Below are positions 1 to 8,784 of a DNA stretch of 64,000 nt, piece after piece. A program made the position numbers and the translations under genes. The stretch's first letter is position 1; each line of letters begins with the position of its first letter. The stretch is from JAAELZ01 sp965237995 (GTDB lineage: Bacteria; Pseudomonadota; Gammaproteobacteria; Arenicellales; Poriferihabitantaceae). Under the pieces are notes generated by a model that saw only the letters and a program-made list of their open reading frames with translations, searched no databases and was not told the DNA's origin. The DNA is taken from the NCBI GenBank assembly GCA_965237995.1, contig CBDEGO010000006.1, positions 248,001-312,000 of the forward strand, in the 5' to 3' direction.

Positions 1-296
1 TCCAATGTATTACGAGCGCCTTGAACGTTCACTTCATCATAATACTCGTTCGGGACATCCAGCTCTCTAAACGCCGCCGCTAAATGCTGCACAACTTGCA
101 CGCCCTGCATCGCCTCTTTCAGCACTGCTTTATCGGTTACACTGCCAATGATGACCTTGGCCCCCCAGTCGGATAGCTCTTTAGTTTTAATGCCTTCTTG
201 GTAATCGAGTGCAACCACTTCATGGCCTTCGTCTAATAAGCGCTTTACTAAAGCTTTTCCTGTAAAACCTGTGCCACCAGTAACTAATACTTTCAT
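1..296 (-). CDS. NAD-dependent epimerase/dehydratase, N-terminal part (cut by window edge)
   Basis: Reading leftwards from an ATG at 296, about 98 residues are present before the window ends. The protein opens MKVLVTGGTGFTGKALVKRL, the glycine-rich nucleotide-binding loop (GGTGFTG) of the extended short-chain dehydrogenase/reductase fold. A later stretch (VTDKAVLKEAM, VVQHLAA) matches the usual second and third beta strands of sugar epimerases and reductases. The catalytic Tyr/Lys region lies outside the window, so the substrate cannot be assigned. It is transcribed divergently from the lipoprotein gene at 753, with 456 bp between the two starts. Confidence 0.85.
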   Translation of the reverse strand, partial: MKVLVTGGTGFTGKALVKRLLDEGHEVVALDYQEGIKTKELSDWGAKVIIGSVTDKAVLKEAMQGVQVVQHLAAAFRELDVPNEYYDEVNVQGARNTL

Positions 297-752
297 TATA
301 AATCGGGTCTGTAATTTTGCGCGCGATTATAGCAGTTTGTTGATTCTTTACGCGTCGCTTTCATTAGTCGGCCTAAGTCAACTAACCATCTTTATTTTTA
401 ATTGACCCGTGGTCCATTTAGATAGGCTTTATTTTTAAGGCTATTCCCGCTGGTCTAGTCAGTGCAATGAAGGCCGTATTTTGATATGAATAGCTGTTAA
501 ACTACCCATAATCATTATGTTTTTAAAAGAAGAAGCAATAATATTACGCAGATAAAAATAAGCAGTTTCCTAATTCAAGCATTTCTAAATGCAACACAAG
601 CTATTTATTATGCCATTTATTGCTGGTGAAAAAATTAGGTGCAAACCGTTATAGTTTTTTGAATTAAGTTGCTTATTGCATTAGAATGCACCAAACTGAA
701 CGTTCGCCTAACAGGCGGTCAACTACGGATAATTTAAATACAGAGCTTTATA
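297..752. other. Intergenic region with divergent promoters
   Basis: This 456-bp AT-rich gap separates the leftward epimerase gene from the rightward lipoprotein gene. I see no convincing open reading frame or RNA gene in it. The only element I can support is a sigma-70-like promoter near its right end, listed separately. Confidence 0.6.
659..687 (+). promoter_or_regulatory. Sigma-70-like promoter for the lipoprotein gene
   Basis: TTGAAT at 659-664 and TAGAAT at 682-687 are separated by exactly 17 bp. Each hexamer has one or two mismatches to the sigma-70 consensus. A start near 694 would give a leader of about 60 nt before the ATG at 753. This is inferred from sequence alone. Confidence 0.45.
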
Positions 753-1880
753 ATGAATAAACTAATTAGCATTCCTGGCCTTTTAACTGCCGCAAGTATC
801 GTGCTCACGGGTTGCACAAGTTACGGCGGAGAAACCGACATCACACAAGGTGGGGCAACAAATACAGGTGCTGATGGGCAGCTTGCCCGTGCCTTAGCAC
901 AAGCAGAAATCGCTCAAGCTCAGGCTGAAGCAGCCCGAGCAGAAGCAAATGCTGCGCAATTGGCGTTGGCCGCGGCTTCTCAATCAGGCGGTGAGCTTTT
1001 CCCACCGAACGCTTTACCGGGGCATTGTTACGCACGCGTTTTTATCCCTGCTACTTACCAACAACAAATTGAACAAGTTTTGGTTAAAGAAGCGGCCACT
1101 CGTATCGAAGTGGTAGAACCCGTATTTGATTGGATGGAGGAAACACAACTAGTCCGTGAAGCCTCTACGCGCATTGAAGTCATCCCTGCAAAGTACCGCA
1201 CCGTTACGGAGCAAGTTTTAGTTAAACCCGAAAGTACTCGATTGGTTGCAACGCCGGCTGAATACCAAACTATCAGCGAAGAAGTGATCGACGAGCCAGC
1301 CCAATCTGTATGGAAGCGCGGCAGCCAATATCTTGACGGTGCCTTGCAAACTAAAACTGACCTCAGTACCGGCGAAGTAATGTGTTTAACCGAGATTCCG
1401 GCTACTTATAAAACCATCACTCGAACCGTGTTGGTCAAACCAGCTAGTGTTTCGGAAGTGGTCGTTCCGGCAGAGTATAATACCATTACCCGCACAGTCG
1501 TTTCTGAAGCCGCAAGTACGGTTGAAGTGCCTGTACCTGCACAATACAACACCGTAAGAGTGTTAAAGCAGGTACAACCCGCATCGACCTTTGAAATCGA
1601 AATCCCTGCTGAATACGACACCATTACTCATGAAGTAAAGGCTAGTGACGAGTTGATTGAGTGGCGTGAAGTGCTTTGCGATGTAAATATGACAAATAAC
1701 CTTGTGTCAGAATTACAGCGTGCCCTTCACCGCGAAGGCTATTTTGACAGCCCCGTTGATGGCATCTATCGCGAACTAACGCAACGCGGTGTTAACCGCT
1801 ATGCGCGCAGTACGAATCTACCGTTTGGTAGCAACTACGTCACACTTGAGGTAGCAAACGCATTAGGTTTATCCTATTAA
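753..1880 (+). CDS. Repeat-containing outer-membrane lipoprotein with C-terminal peptidoglycan-binding-like domain
   Basis: The 375-residue protein begins with a lipoprotein signal ending in the lipobox LTGC, so Cys21 should be lipidated. An Ala/Gln/Glu-rich helix (about residues 45-77) resembles a coiled-coil stalk. Residues about 95-305 are built from imperfect repeats of about 22 residues around the pattern PAxYxTITxxVLVxxAS; at least seven copies are visible. The last 60 residues (LQRALHREGYFDSPVDGIY) look like a peptidoglycan-binding-1 domain, a family that anchors proteins to the cell wall. The likely role is structural or adhesive at the envelope, but the function is unknown. The gene stands alone between its own promoter and a strong terminator. 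Confidence 0.75.
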   Translation: MNKLISIPGLLTAASIVLTGCTSYGGETDITQGGATNTGADGQLARALAQAEIAQAQAEAARAEANAAQLALAAASQSGGELFPPNALPGHCYARVFIPATYQQQIEQVLVKEAATRIEVVEPVFDWMEETQLVREASTRIEVIPAKYRTVTEQVLVKPESTRLVATPAEYQTISEEVIDEPAQSVWKRGSQYLDGALQTKTDLSTGEVMCLTEIPATYKTITRTVLVKPASVSEVVVPAEYNTITRTVVSEAASTVEVPVPAQYNTVRVLKQVQPASTFEIEIPAEYDTITHEVKASDELIEWREVLCDVNMTNNLVSELQRALHREGYFDSPVDGIYRELTQRGVNRYARSTNLPFGSNYVTLEVANALGLSY

Positions 1881-1903
1881 AATCCCAAGTTTAACTGTTT
1901 GTG

Positions 1904-1930
1904 AAAAGGCCCGAGACTTCGGGCCTTTTT
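1904..1930 (+). terminator. Rho-independent terminator after the lipoprotein gene
   Basis: An 11-bp stem, AAAAGGCCCGA at 1904-1914 paired with TCGGGCCTTTT at 1919-1929, closes a GACT loop and is followed by T residues. It starts 24 bp after the stop codon. Confidence 0.9.
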
Positions 1931-2048
1931 ATTTAACTCACGCAATGGTTAATTTCATTTCGATATCGCTTAAAGTGCACATTATCAATTATAATATTGC
2001 CGCTTTAGGGCGCACTTAAACCTTCATTACACTCACTGGAGAATCAAC

Positions 2049-2675
2049 ATGTTATTTATAGATTTTTTAACTCGCTGGGGCCACGTACTTTTTGGTGTTA
2101 CCTGGATTGGCCTTTTATATTATTTTAACTTTATTCAAGGCGCCTATTTTGCAGAAGCCACTGCAGACGCTAAATCCGACGCATCTAAAAAGCTAGCTCC
2201 GCGGGCTTTGTGGTGGTTTCGTTGGGGTGCCATGGGCACATTCCTTACCGGCGTCTATTTGCTATTTGTAGCTGGTGGTATAGTGCTTAACGAATACATC
2301 GCACTCGGGGCATTAATGGGCACATTTATGTTCTTAAATGTATGGTTGATCATTTGGCCAAACCAGAAAATTGCACTAGGCATGGTCGATGGCGATGCCT
2401 CGGTTGCTGGCCCAAAAGCTTTATTGGCTTCACGAACTAACACCTTATTTTCAGCGCCAATGTTATACGGCATGTTAGCTTCTAAGCACGGCCCAATTTC
2501 TGGTATGAGCACTGATTTAGGTAGCATAGGTTTCATTATCCCGTTGATCATTGTATTGGCGCTAGAAGCGAATGCAATTATAGGTAAGTTAGGTCCAATT
2601 GCTTCCGTTAAGGGCGTTATCCAATGTAGCTTAGGCCTAACCGCCATCTTGTTTGGGATTGTTCACTACCTCTAA
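2049..2675 (+). CDS. PuuD-like urate hydroxylase N-terminal-domain membrane protein
   Basis: This 208-residue protein is very hydrophobic, with about five or six membrane segments. It begins with the WGHVLFGVTWIGLLYYFN pattern typical of the Urate_ox_N family, the membrane part of PuuD-type urate oxidase. It also carries the family's LWWFRWGAMGTFLTGVYLL segment and ends after the membrane domain. PuuD proper has a C-terminal cytochrome c domain, and that is absent here. No purine-catabolism gene is adjacent, so urate oxidation is not supported by context. Many free-living bacteria carry this short form as an uncharacterised membrane protein. A purine-rich TGGAG lies just upstream of the ATG. 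Confidence 0.7.
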   Translation: MLFIDFLTRWGHVLFGVTWIGLLYYFNFIQGAYFAEATADAKSDASKKLAPRALWWFRWGAMGTFLTGVYLLFVAGGIVLNEYIALGALMGTFMFLNVWLIIWPNQKIALGMVDGDASVAGPKALLASRTNTLFSAPMLYGMLASKHGPISGMSTDLGSIGFIIPLIIVLALEANAIIGKLGPIASVKGVIQCSLGLTAILFGIVHYL

Positions 2676-2708
2676 ATAAAGATATAAGACCAACATAATG
2701 GTTAAAAA

Positions 2709-2737
2709 GAACCGGGCTAATATAGCCCGGTTTTTTA
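2709..2737. terminator. Bidirectional-capable Rho-independent terminator
   Basis: A 10-bp stem, AACCGGGCTA at 2710-2719 with TAGCCCGGTT at 2723-2732, has a 3-nt loop and is followed by a T run. On the opposite strand it is followed by an A-rich/T-rich flank. It sits between the converging PuuD-like and rhomboid genes and could serve both. Confidence 0.88.
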
Positions 2738-2765
2738 TTGCCCTTAAACTTGGGTATGCCTGAGT

Positions 2766-3458
2766 TTATTTTACAAACGGAACATGTAATTTTAAGTCTG
2801 GTCGCTTGAAAAATGGAATGAGCAACATACCCGCGATAAAACCCCCGATATGCGCGCCAAAAGCAACACCGCCTTCACCTTGTTCTATCAATAGTGGAGT
2901 AACAAGCTGCATTACAAACCAAGCACCTAATACCCATAATGCTGGCAGCCGCATGGTATGTAAGTACACCACGATGGGGATGCCAACCAATACTTTAGCT
3001 TTTGGGTAAAGCAATAAATAAGCGCCCAACACCCCGGATATCGCCCCACTAGCACCAACCATCGGTACCGCCGAGTTAGGGTCAGGTAGCGCTTGCGCAA
3101 ATACCGCAATCACCCCGCACAGCAAATAAAACACAATGAATTTACCGTGGCCCATGGCGTCTTCGATATTATTACCAAAGATCCATAAATACAGCATGTT
3201 ACCGATCATATGCATCCAACCACCATGTAAAAACATGGAGGTGAATACCGTTGCTGATGGCGGTACCCAGGTTTCGCCATTCAAATGCATCGTATCAAAC
3301 AACAAGGCGGGTATAACACCAAGTTGCATCACAATTAATTGTTGTAATCCGGGCGGTGAAAATACTTGCCATAAAAAGACGGCTATGCAGCAAACGATCA
3401 GTATCACGGTAATGATCGGGTTTATTTGGGTTGGGTTATCATCATGTAAAGGAATCAT
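2766..3458 (-). CDS. Rhomboid family intramembrane serine protease
   Basis: The 230-residue protein has six or seven membrane helices and all core rhomboid signatures. These are HGGWMHMIGNM at residues 78-88 (HGGxxHxxxN), GASGAISG with the catalytic Ser at about 137, and GAHIGGFIAG with the catalytic His at about 203. Rhomboids cut transmembrane segments of single-pass proteins inside the bilayer. The natural substrate here is unknown. The gene is single, reads against the PuuD-like gene, and is divergent from the LemA gene with 108 bp between their starts. Confidence 0.92.
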   Translation of the reverse strand: MIPLHDDNPTQINPIITVILIVCCIAVFLWQVFSPPGLQQLIVMQLGVIPALLFDTMHLNGETWVPPSATVFTSMFLHGGWMHMIGNMLYLWIFGNNIEDAMGHGKFIVFYLLCGVIAVFAQALPDPNSAVPMVGASGAISGVLGAYLLLYPKAKVLVGIPIVVYLHTMRLPALWVLGAWFVMQLVTPLLIEQGEGGVAFGAHIGGFIAGMLLIPFFKRPDLKLHVPFVK

Positions 3459-3566
3459 GACTGAATTGTAGCCTAATCTGGTTGAGACAACCGATTAGAG
3501 ACTAAACCGAACCGCTTAGGGGCCAGCTTATGCGATAATAACGCTTTTCGACTTTAGGGCAAACAC

Positions 3567-4130
3567 ATGGCTGGAAACGCTTTTTGGATTCTCATCATCT
3601 TGGCGGTAGGCGCTGTCATCTGGGGGGTATCAATTTACAATGGTTTAGTTAAACGCAGAAATTATGTAGAAGATGCTTGGAGCGGTATAGAGGTGCAACT
3701 GAAAAAGCGCCATAACTTAGTACCAAATTTGGCTAAAACGATTAAGGGGTTCACCAAGCACGAGTCTTCTTTGCTTGAGTCAGTCACTAAATTGCGCGCG
3801 CCCAATATATCTAACAGCCCGAGTGAAATGGGTCCATCTGAGCAAGCATTTGGCCAAGCCTTACAAGGTCTAATGGTGCAGGTTGAAGCGTACCCTGAGA
3901 TCAAAGCTGATAAGAATTTTAACAACTTACAAAACCAGTTAAGTGAAATTGAAGGTGATATCGAGGGAGCTAGGCGCTACTACAATGGCGCTGTGCGAGA
4001 CTACAACACCTTAATCCAATCGTTTCCCTCAAACATGATTGCAACGCGTTACCAGTTTGACGAGGCAGAATTTTTTGAATTAGATGTTGAAGCGGCCCGT
4101 CAGTCGCCAGAAATTGATTTCGATAGCTAA
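3567..4130 (+). CDS. LemA family protein
   Basis: This 187-residue protein has one N-terminal membrane helix (residues about 5-25). After it comes the conserved LemA core: VEDAWSGIEVQLKKRHNLVPNL and later the NLQNQLSEIEGDIEGARRYYNGAVRDYN helix region. LemA proteins are membrane-anchored helical bundles of uncertain role, often paired with TPM or DUF2207 membrane proteins. Here the partner is the DUF2207 gene 15 bp downstream, so the two very likely form an operon. Confidence 0.9.
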   Translation: MAGNAFWILIILAVGAVIWGVSIYNGLVKRRNYVEDAWSGIEVQLKKRHNLVPNLAKTIKGFTKHESSLLESVTKLRAPNISNSPSEMGPSEQAFGQALQGLMVQVEAYPEIKADKNFNNLQNQLSEIEGDIEGARRYYNGAVRDYNTLIQSFPSNMIATRYQFDEAEFFELDVEAARQSPEIDFDS

Positions 4131-4145
4131 GCTAGTTATATAACC

Positions 4146-6026
4146 GTGAATAGCGTGCGGCGCGTTTTATTTGTTCTTTTTACGCTCTGCGCGATGGCTG
4201 TTAGTCAAAGCGTGTTCGCGAGTGAGCGAATTTTATCCTTTCATAGCGAAATTGATGTACAGCGGAGCGGTGAGCTTTTGGTTACCGAAACCATTACGGT
4301 ACGTGCAGAAGGTAGACAAATTAAACGAGGCATCTACCGCGACTTACCCACCGTTTACAGACATCCTAAGTACGGGCACTTAGGCCTCAATGAAAATGCA
4401 CCCATTAAGGTTCTTTCTGTTAAACGTAATGGACGCAACGAACCCTGGCATAAACAGAACCTTAGCAATGGTTTTCGTATTTACATCGGACAAAAAGAGC
4501 ATTATCTACCCCCTGGTGAACATACTTTCACCATTGAATATGTCGCCAAGCGCCAAGCGACCCGTAAACAAGACGTAGCCAAGGTAAACTGGAATGTCAC
4601 TGGTCAAGGTTGGTCATTTCCTATTGATAAGGTGTCTGCCGTATTTAGCTACCCCGATGCGGTAAGTCCAAGTTTTTATCAAGCCTCAACCGGCGATACG
4701 GGTTCATTAAACAGCGATGCGATTGCTAATGTGCAAAACCATCAGTTATTCGTAGAAACGATTCGCGGCTTAGGGCCGTATCAGGGGCTTACTGTTTATT
4801 CTGAATTTGATAAACAAGCCATCAACCCCCCTTCTTTCTGGCAGGCTAACCTGTTGTTAGACAATTGGAAGTTATTCGGCAGCTTAATCTTGCTGCTGGC
4901 GATGCCTATCTATTATTTTAAAGCCTGGGATAAAGTCGGGCGCGACCCAGCTAAAGGGGTAGTTGTGGCGGACTACCACCCAGTTCGCGACTTATCGCCT
5001 GCTGCGCACCGTATGGTTGTCAATAACAACACCGATGAAAAGTCGTTTGCCGCTGCCGTGCTTAACATGGCGGTAAAAGGGTATTTAAGTATTCGGCAAG
5101 AAAGTAAAAAAGAGTTTGTCATCACCAAGTCGGCGAAAAGCAATACACAAGCACTTTCTAGTGGCGAACATATTATCTACGACAGTTTGTTTAAAAGAGG
5201 CCAACAAATTTCTTTAGGGAAAAAGTACAACTCAACTATCGCGCTTGCAAAGAGGGGATTTGCTAGACACTTAAAGAACGAATATAGCGACGCAGTGTAC
5301 ATGAACAACCGACGATACACCTGGATCGGCTTAGGCATCGGTATCGCTTCATTGGCATTATTAGCTCTGCATAACAGTAATGCAGGCATACAAATCGCCG
5401 AAATATTCCCCATCCTACTGTTTGCCTTTGTCGCTTTGGGCTTTACCCAGTCAAAGCGCTCCATTCCATTTTTCTTATTTGGCGCCTTGTTTTTAGGTGC
5501 CTCACAAATTAAGGGCATGGTGGGTAGTTATAGCAATTTACCGTTGCTAATCGCCTCTTTTATCGTCATCGCACTATTCGCCTTATTTTACTATTTATTA
5601 AAGGCACCTACCCCTTTTGGTCGCAAGCTTCTGGATGAAATTGAAGGCTTTCGACTCTATCTATCTACTGCTGAACAGAATCGTTTAGACATCCTACATC
5701 CGCCAGAGAAAACGCCTGAATTATTTGAAAAGCTATTGCCCTACGCTTTAGCACTAGACGTAGAAAACAAATGGTCGGAGCAATTTGCCAAAGTGTTCGA
5801 ATCACTGCCTGAGCAAGGTGGAAGACAAGGCTACTCACCTTCTTGGTACCACGGTGGGCGCTTTGATTCATTCAGTGGCGGCAACATGGGCGCTGCGCTC
5901 GGCGCAGGCTTGGCTAGTAGCGTAGCAGCAGCGGCCACAGCACCAACAAGTTCATCCAACTCCAGCGGCGGCTTCAGCGGTGGAGCTGGCGGCGGGGGTG
6001 GAGGCGGAGGTGGTGGGGGCTGGTAA
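4146..6026 (+). CDS. DUF2207 domain membrane protein, partner of LemA
   Basis: The chosen GTG start at 4146 gives a clean signal peptide (RRVLFVLFTLCAMAVSQSVFA) before a large extracytoplasmic DUF2207 region (about residues 27-230). A membrane helix near 240-257 follows, then a cytoplasmic stretch, then a cluster of about four helices between 390 and 490. The 626-residue protein ends in a striking low-complexity tail of Ser/Gly, with a run of Gly and a terminal Trp. That tail is common in this family and in TPM proteins. The function is unknown; the LemA-DUF2207 pairing suggests an envelope maintenance role, which is inference. Confidence 0.85.
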   Translation: MNSVRRVLFVLFTLCAMAVSQSVFASERILSFHSEIDVQRSGELLVTETITVRAEGRQIKRGIYRDLPTVYRHPKYGHLGLNENAPIKVLSVKRNGRNEPWHKQNLSNGFRIYIGQKEHYLPPGEHTFTIEYVAKRQATRKQDVAKVNWNVTGQGWSFPIDKVSAVFSYPDAVSPSFYQASTGDTGSLNSDAIANVQNHQLFVETIRGLGPYQGLTVYSEFDKQAINPPSFWQANLLLDNWKLFGSLILLLAMPIYYFKAWDKVGRDPAKGVVVADYHPVRDLSPAAHRMVVNNNTDEKSFAAAVLNMAVKGYLSIRQESKKEFVITKSAKSNTQALSSGEHIIYDSLFKRGQQISLGKKYNSTIALAKRGFARHLKNEYSDAVYMNNRRYTWIGLGIGIASLALLALHNSNAGIQIAEIFPILLFAFVALGFTQSKRSIPFFLFGALFLGASQIKGMVGSYSNLPLLIASFIVIALFALFYYLLKAPTPFGRKLLDEIEGFRLYLSTAEQNRLDILHPPEKTPELFEKLLPYALALDVENKWSEQFAKVFESLPEQGGRQGYSPSWYHGGRFDSFSGGNMGAALGAGLASSVAAAATAPTSSSNSSGGFSGGAGGGGGGGGGGGW

Positions 6027-6045
6027 AACTAAAGTGCGTTGTTAA

Positions 6046-6384
6046 CTACGACTCAAAGCAAACCAACACCACAGCATTCGCAATCACCATCAAATCCACT
6101 CCGTTTTCAGCAGGTACATTTAAGCCGCCAACTTCTGGGATAACCGTCGGCTCGCCATAAGGTAGTTCTGCAGCGACGGCGTCGATATCGACTTCCTCTG
6201 GTTTTACCACACCGATCTTAACGATCAGTTTCATGTCTTCTCGCTTTTGTTCAATGTGCGGGAAAAAATTAAGGCTAGAGTGGCGTATGGCGTCGGACAC
6301 CGCACGCTTAGCGGCTTTGGTGTAGTCACCTCCGTGTACATCTACACCCATCCCCATTTCTGTTACGTATCGTTTTAATGCCAT
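6046..6384 (-). CDS. Lin0512 family protein
   Basis: A 112-residue soluble protein with the family's characteristic start, RYVTEMGMGVDVHGGDYTKAA, and the segments SDAIRHSSLNF and KIGVVKPEEVD. The Lin0512 family (TIGR02058) is widespread and has no established function. It lies 5 bp downstream of the M18 aminopeptidase on the same strand, so the two are probably co-transcribed. Confidence 0.8.
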   Translation of the reverse strand: MALKRYVTEMGMGVDVHGGDYTKAAKRAVSDAIRHSSLNFFPHIEQKREDMKLIVKIGVVKPEEVDIDAVAAELPYGEPTVIPEVGGLNVPAENGVDLMVIANAVVLVCFES

Positions 6385-6389
6385 AATAA

Positions 6390-7700
6390 TTAGGTTGTTG
6401 GTAGTTGTTGTAAGTTAATAAACGCACTCAATGCTTTTAACAGATGGCCTAAATCTTCGACACCTGCCAGTTCTCGAATCGAGTGCATAGCGAGTTGCGG
6501 TGCGCCAATATCGATGGTTCTCACACCTAGTTCTGTTGCGGTTATTGGCCCAATGGTAGAACCGCAACCCAAATCACTGCGCACCACAAACTGCTGATAG
6601 GGTATATCGTTAGTTTTACACAGGTGGGCGAATATACCGACTGTTTCACTGTTACTCGCGTAGCGCTGATTGTGGTTTATTTTAATTACTGGGCCTGCAT
6701 TAATATGCGGCTGATGGTCTGGTTCATGCAATTCATTATAGTTTGGATGCACTGCATGCGCGTTGTCCGCAGAAATCAACATTGATTGGCTAATACAGCG
6801 CTGGTAGGTTTCTTCACTTTCGCACAATCGACGAATGATCGATTCTAAGAACGGGCCCGCAGCGCCGCTAGCACTTTTACTGCCAACTTCTTCATGATCG
6901 TTGAGCACGACGATGCAGTTAGTTTTAGCGTGATGATTCATTAGCGCCTGCGTCGCTATAAAAGTGCTGAGCAAGTTATCTAAGCGCGCTGATGCAACAT
7001 AATCTTGGTTCAAGCCGACGATAGCCGGTTTTTGCGTATCGTAAAGTGATAGCTCAAAGCTCAATAGCTCGTTATATTTTTCTTTCGGGTACTCTTTGGC
7101 GACCTGAGATAACACTAACTGTTCAAAGTCTAATTCATCGCTTTGGCACAGCACCGGCGGTAAATGTTTTTGCTTGTTGATGGTATGTTTAGTGTTCGCG
7201 TCTCTATTCAGATGGATAGCCAAACTAGGAATCGTGGCGATCGGCGCGACGAAATCAATTAAACGACTGCACAGCTCGCCTTGCTGATTGAGCAGGCTGA
7301 CCCGACCCGCTATCGACAAGTCTCTATCAAACCAAGGGGCGAGTAAGGCACCGCCATACACTTCAACACCTAGCTGAATCATTCCCTCAGAACCCACTTT
7401 AACGGCGTTAGGCTTAACTTTTAAACAAGGGCTATCGGTGTGCGCCCCAATTAACCTAAAGCCTTGTTCAATTGGCGCATTTAGCGACACCGCTATTAGA
7501 CTAGAATTGTTATGGGTAAAGTAAAACTGTTGCGCTGAACTTCCCACATTCCAGTCTTTCTCCTGATTCAGGGCTTGATAACCAGCCTTGGCTAAGCGTT
7601 CGCTCAATTGGCCTACTGCATGATAAGGCGTAGGAGATTGCGAAATAAACGCGAGCATATCCTCAGCAACCTGTTTGGCGCCGCTTTGTTTTTTTGTCAT
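6390..7700 (-). CDS. apeB: M18 family aminopeptidase
   Basis: The protein has about 436 residues from the ATG at 7700, which I prefer to the in-frame upstream start at 7745 because family members begin close to the AEDMLAFISQSPTPYHAV segment. The metallopeptidase motifs are visible: AHTDSP with the first zinc-binding His (about residue 87), NDHEEVGSKSASGA with the general-base Glu, SADNAHAVHPNY, and a C-terminal MHSIRELAG His. M18 enzymes are cytosolic, dodecameric, two-zinc aminopeptidases preferring acidic or neutral N-terminal residues. The gene is divergent from galE, with about 80 bp between the starts. Confidence 0.9.
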   Translation of the reverse strand: MTKKQSGAKQVAEDMLAFISQSPTPYHAVGQLSERLAKAGYQALNQEKDWNVGSSAQQFYFTHNNSSLIAVSLNAPIEQGFRLIGAHTDSPCLKVKPNAVKVGSEGMIQLGVEVYGGALLAPWFDRDLSIAGRVSLLNQQGELCSRLIDFVAPIATIPSLAIHLNRDANTKHTINKQKHLPPVLCQSDELDFEQLVLSQVAKEYPKEKYNELLSFELSLYDTQKPAIVGLNQDYVASARLDNLLSTFIATQALMNHHAKTNCIVVLNDHEEVGSKSASGAAGPFLESIIRRLCESEETYQRCISQSMLISADNAHAVHPNYNELHEPDHQPHINAGPVIKINHNQRYASNSETVGIFAHLCKTNDIPYQQFVVRSDLGCGSTIGPITATELGVRTIDIGAPQLAMHSIRELAGVEDLGHLLKALSAFINLQQLPTT

Positions 7701-7780
7701 TGATGGTAAACCTAAAATGCGTTCTATTAGACGATAGGTTATCATCCCTAGCTTCTGTTTATAATGCGTTTTTAGCGACT

Positions 7781-8782
7781 ATGCGAATATTGGTTACAGG
7801 TGGAGCCGGATATATCGGTTCTCACACAGTGCGTCAATTAGTAGACGCTGGGCATGACGTTTGGGTGTTGGACAACTTTTACTCAGGCCACGCTTGGGCA
7901 GTCGCCCATGAGGCGACTCTGGTAGAAGGGGATATCGCGGATAAGCCCTTAGTCAACAATATTCTTACCCAAAACAACATTGAAGCGGTTGTTCATTTTG
8001 CTGGACATATTGTGGTACCCGAATCCGTCAGTGTACCGTTTAAATATTATCAAAACAATGTGGTTGGCTCGCTAACTCTTATTGAATGCTGTTTGCATTC
8101 TGACGTTAACCATTTTGTGTTTTCGTCAAGCGCGGCCGTTTACGGGATGCCAGCGCGTTCTCCTGTCGACGAACACATGCCAACTAGCCCTATTAACCCC
8201 TATGGAAACACTAAATTAATTACTGAATTCACATTACAGGATGCGGCTGCCTCACTCACTAATCGCAACAATTTTAATTTTATCGCTTTACGTTATTTCA
8301 ACGCTGCCGGAGCTTCGTTTTCTGGAAAATTAGGCCAAGCCACCCCTGAAGCAACCCACCTAATTAAAGTAGCTTGTGAAGCTGCATGCGGGGCACGTGC
8401 GGGTATGTCAATTTTTGGCGAAGATTACCCGACTCCAGATGGTAGCTGTGTGCGCGATTACATTCATGTTGAAGACCTTGCCCAAGCCCACTTAGACGCC
8501 ATTAACTATTTGGGTAACGGCGGTGATTCACACTCTTTAAACTGTGGCTACGGCCTAGGTTATAGCGTCAAACAAGTCGTCGACACAGTTAAAAAAGTCA
8601 GCGGTGTTGATTTCGCGGTTAAACTAGAAGGTCGCCGTGCAGGCGACCCCCCTGAGCTGATCGCTGATAATAGTAAAATTCGTTCTGTACTGGGCTGGGT
8701 TCCTCAGCACGACAACCTAGAAGGTATTTGCCAAACAGCCTTTGAATGGGAAAAAATCTGGCAGCAACGTAAAAATAATTAA
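7781..8782 (+). CDS. galE: UDP-glucose 4-epimerase
   Basis: The start chosen is ATG 7781, giving MRILVTGGAGYIGSHTVRQL with the NAD-binding loop GGAGYIGS immediately at the N terminus. The frame extends upstream to 7694, but that would add 29 unrelated residues. The 333-residue product has the catalytic pair in NPYGNTK (YxxxK), SSSAAVYG with the catalytic Ser, and the GalE sugar-binding region ALRYFNAAGA. It interconverts UDP-glucose and UDP-galactose for LPS or polysaccharide synthesis. It lies 2 bp before an LPS glycosyltransferase gene, which supports a role in supplying the core or O-chain. Confidence 0.93.
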   Translation: MRILVTGGAGYIGSHTVRQLVDAGHDVWVLDNFYSGHAWAVAHEATLVEGDIADKPLVNNILTQNNIEAVVHFAGHIVVPESVSVPFKYYQNNVVGSLTLIECCLHSDVNHFVFSSSAAVYGMPARSPVDEHMPTSPINPYGNTKLITEFTLQDAAASLTNRNNFNFIALRYFNAAGASFSGKLGQATPEATHLIKVACEAACGARAGMSIFGEDYPTPDGSCVRDYIHVEDLAQAHLDAINYLGNGGDSHSLNCGYGLGYSVKQVVDTVKKVSGVDFAVKLEGRRAGDPPELIADNSKIRSVLGWVPQHDNLEGICQTAFEWEKIWQQRKNN

Positions 8783-8784
8783 AC

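Noticed and set aside
2255..2647. 130-codon open frame antisense to the PuuD-like gene
   Set aside because: It lies wholly within a clear membrane-protein gene on the other strand and has no recognisable domain.
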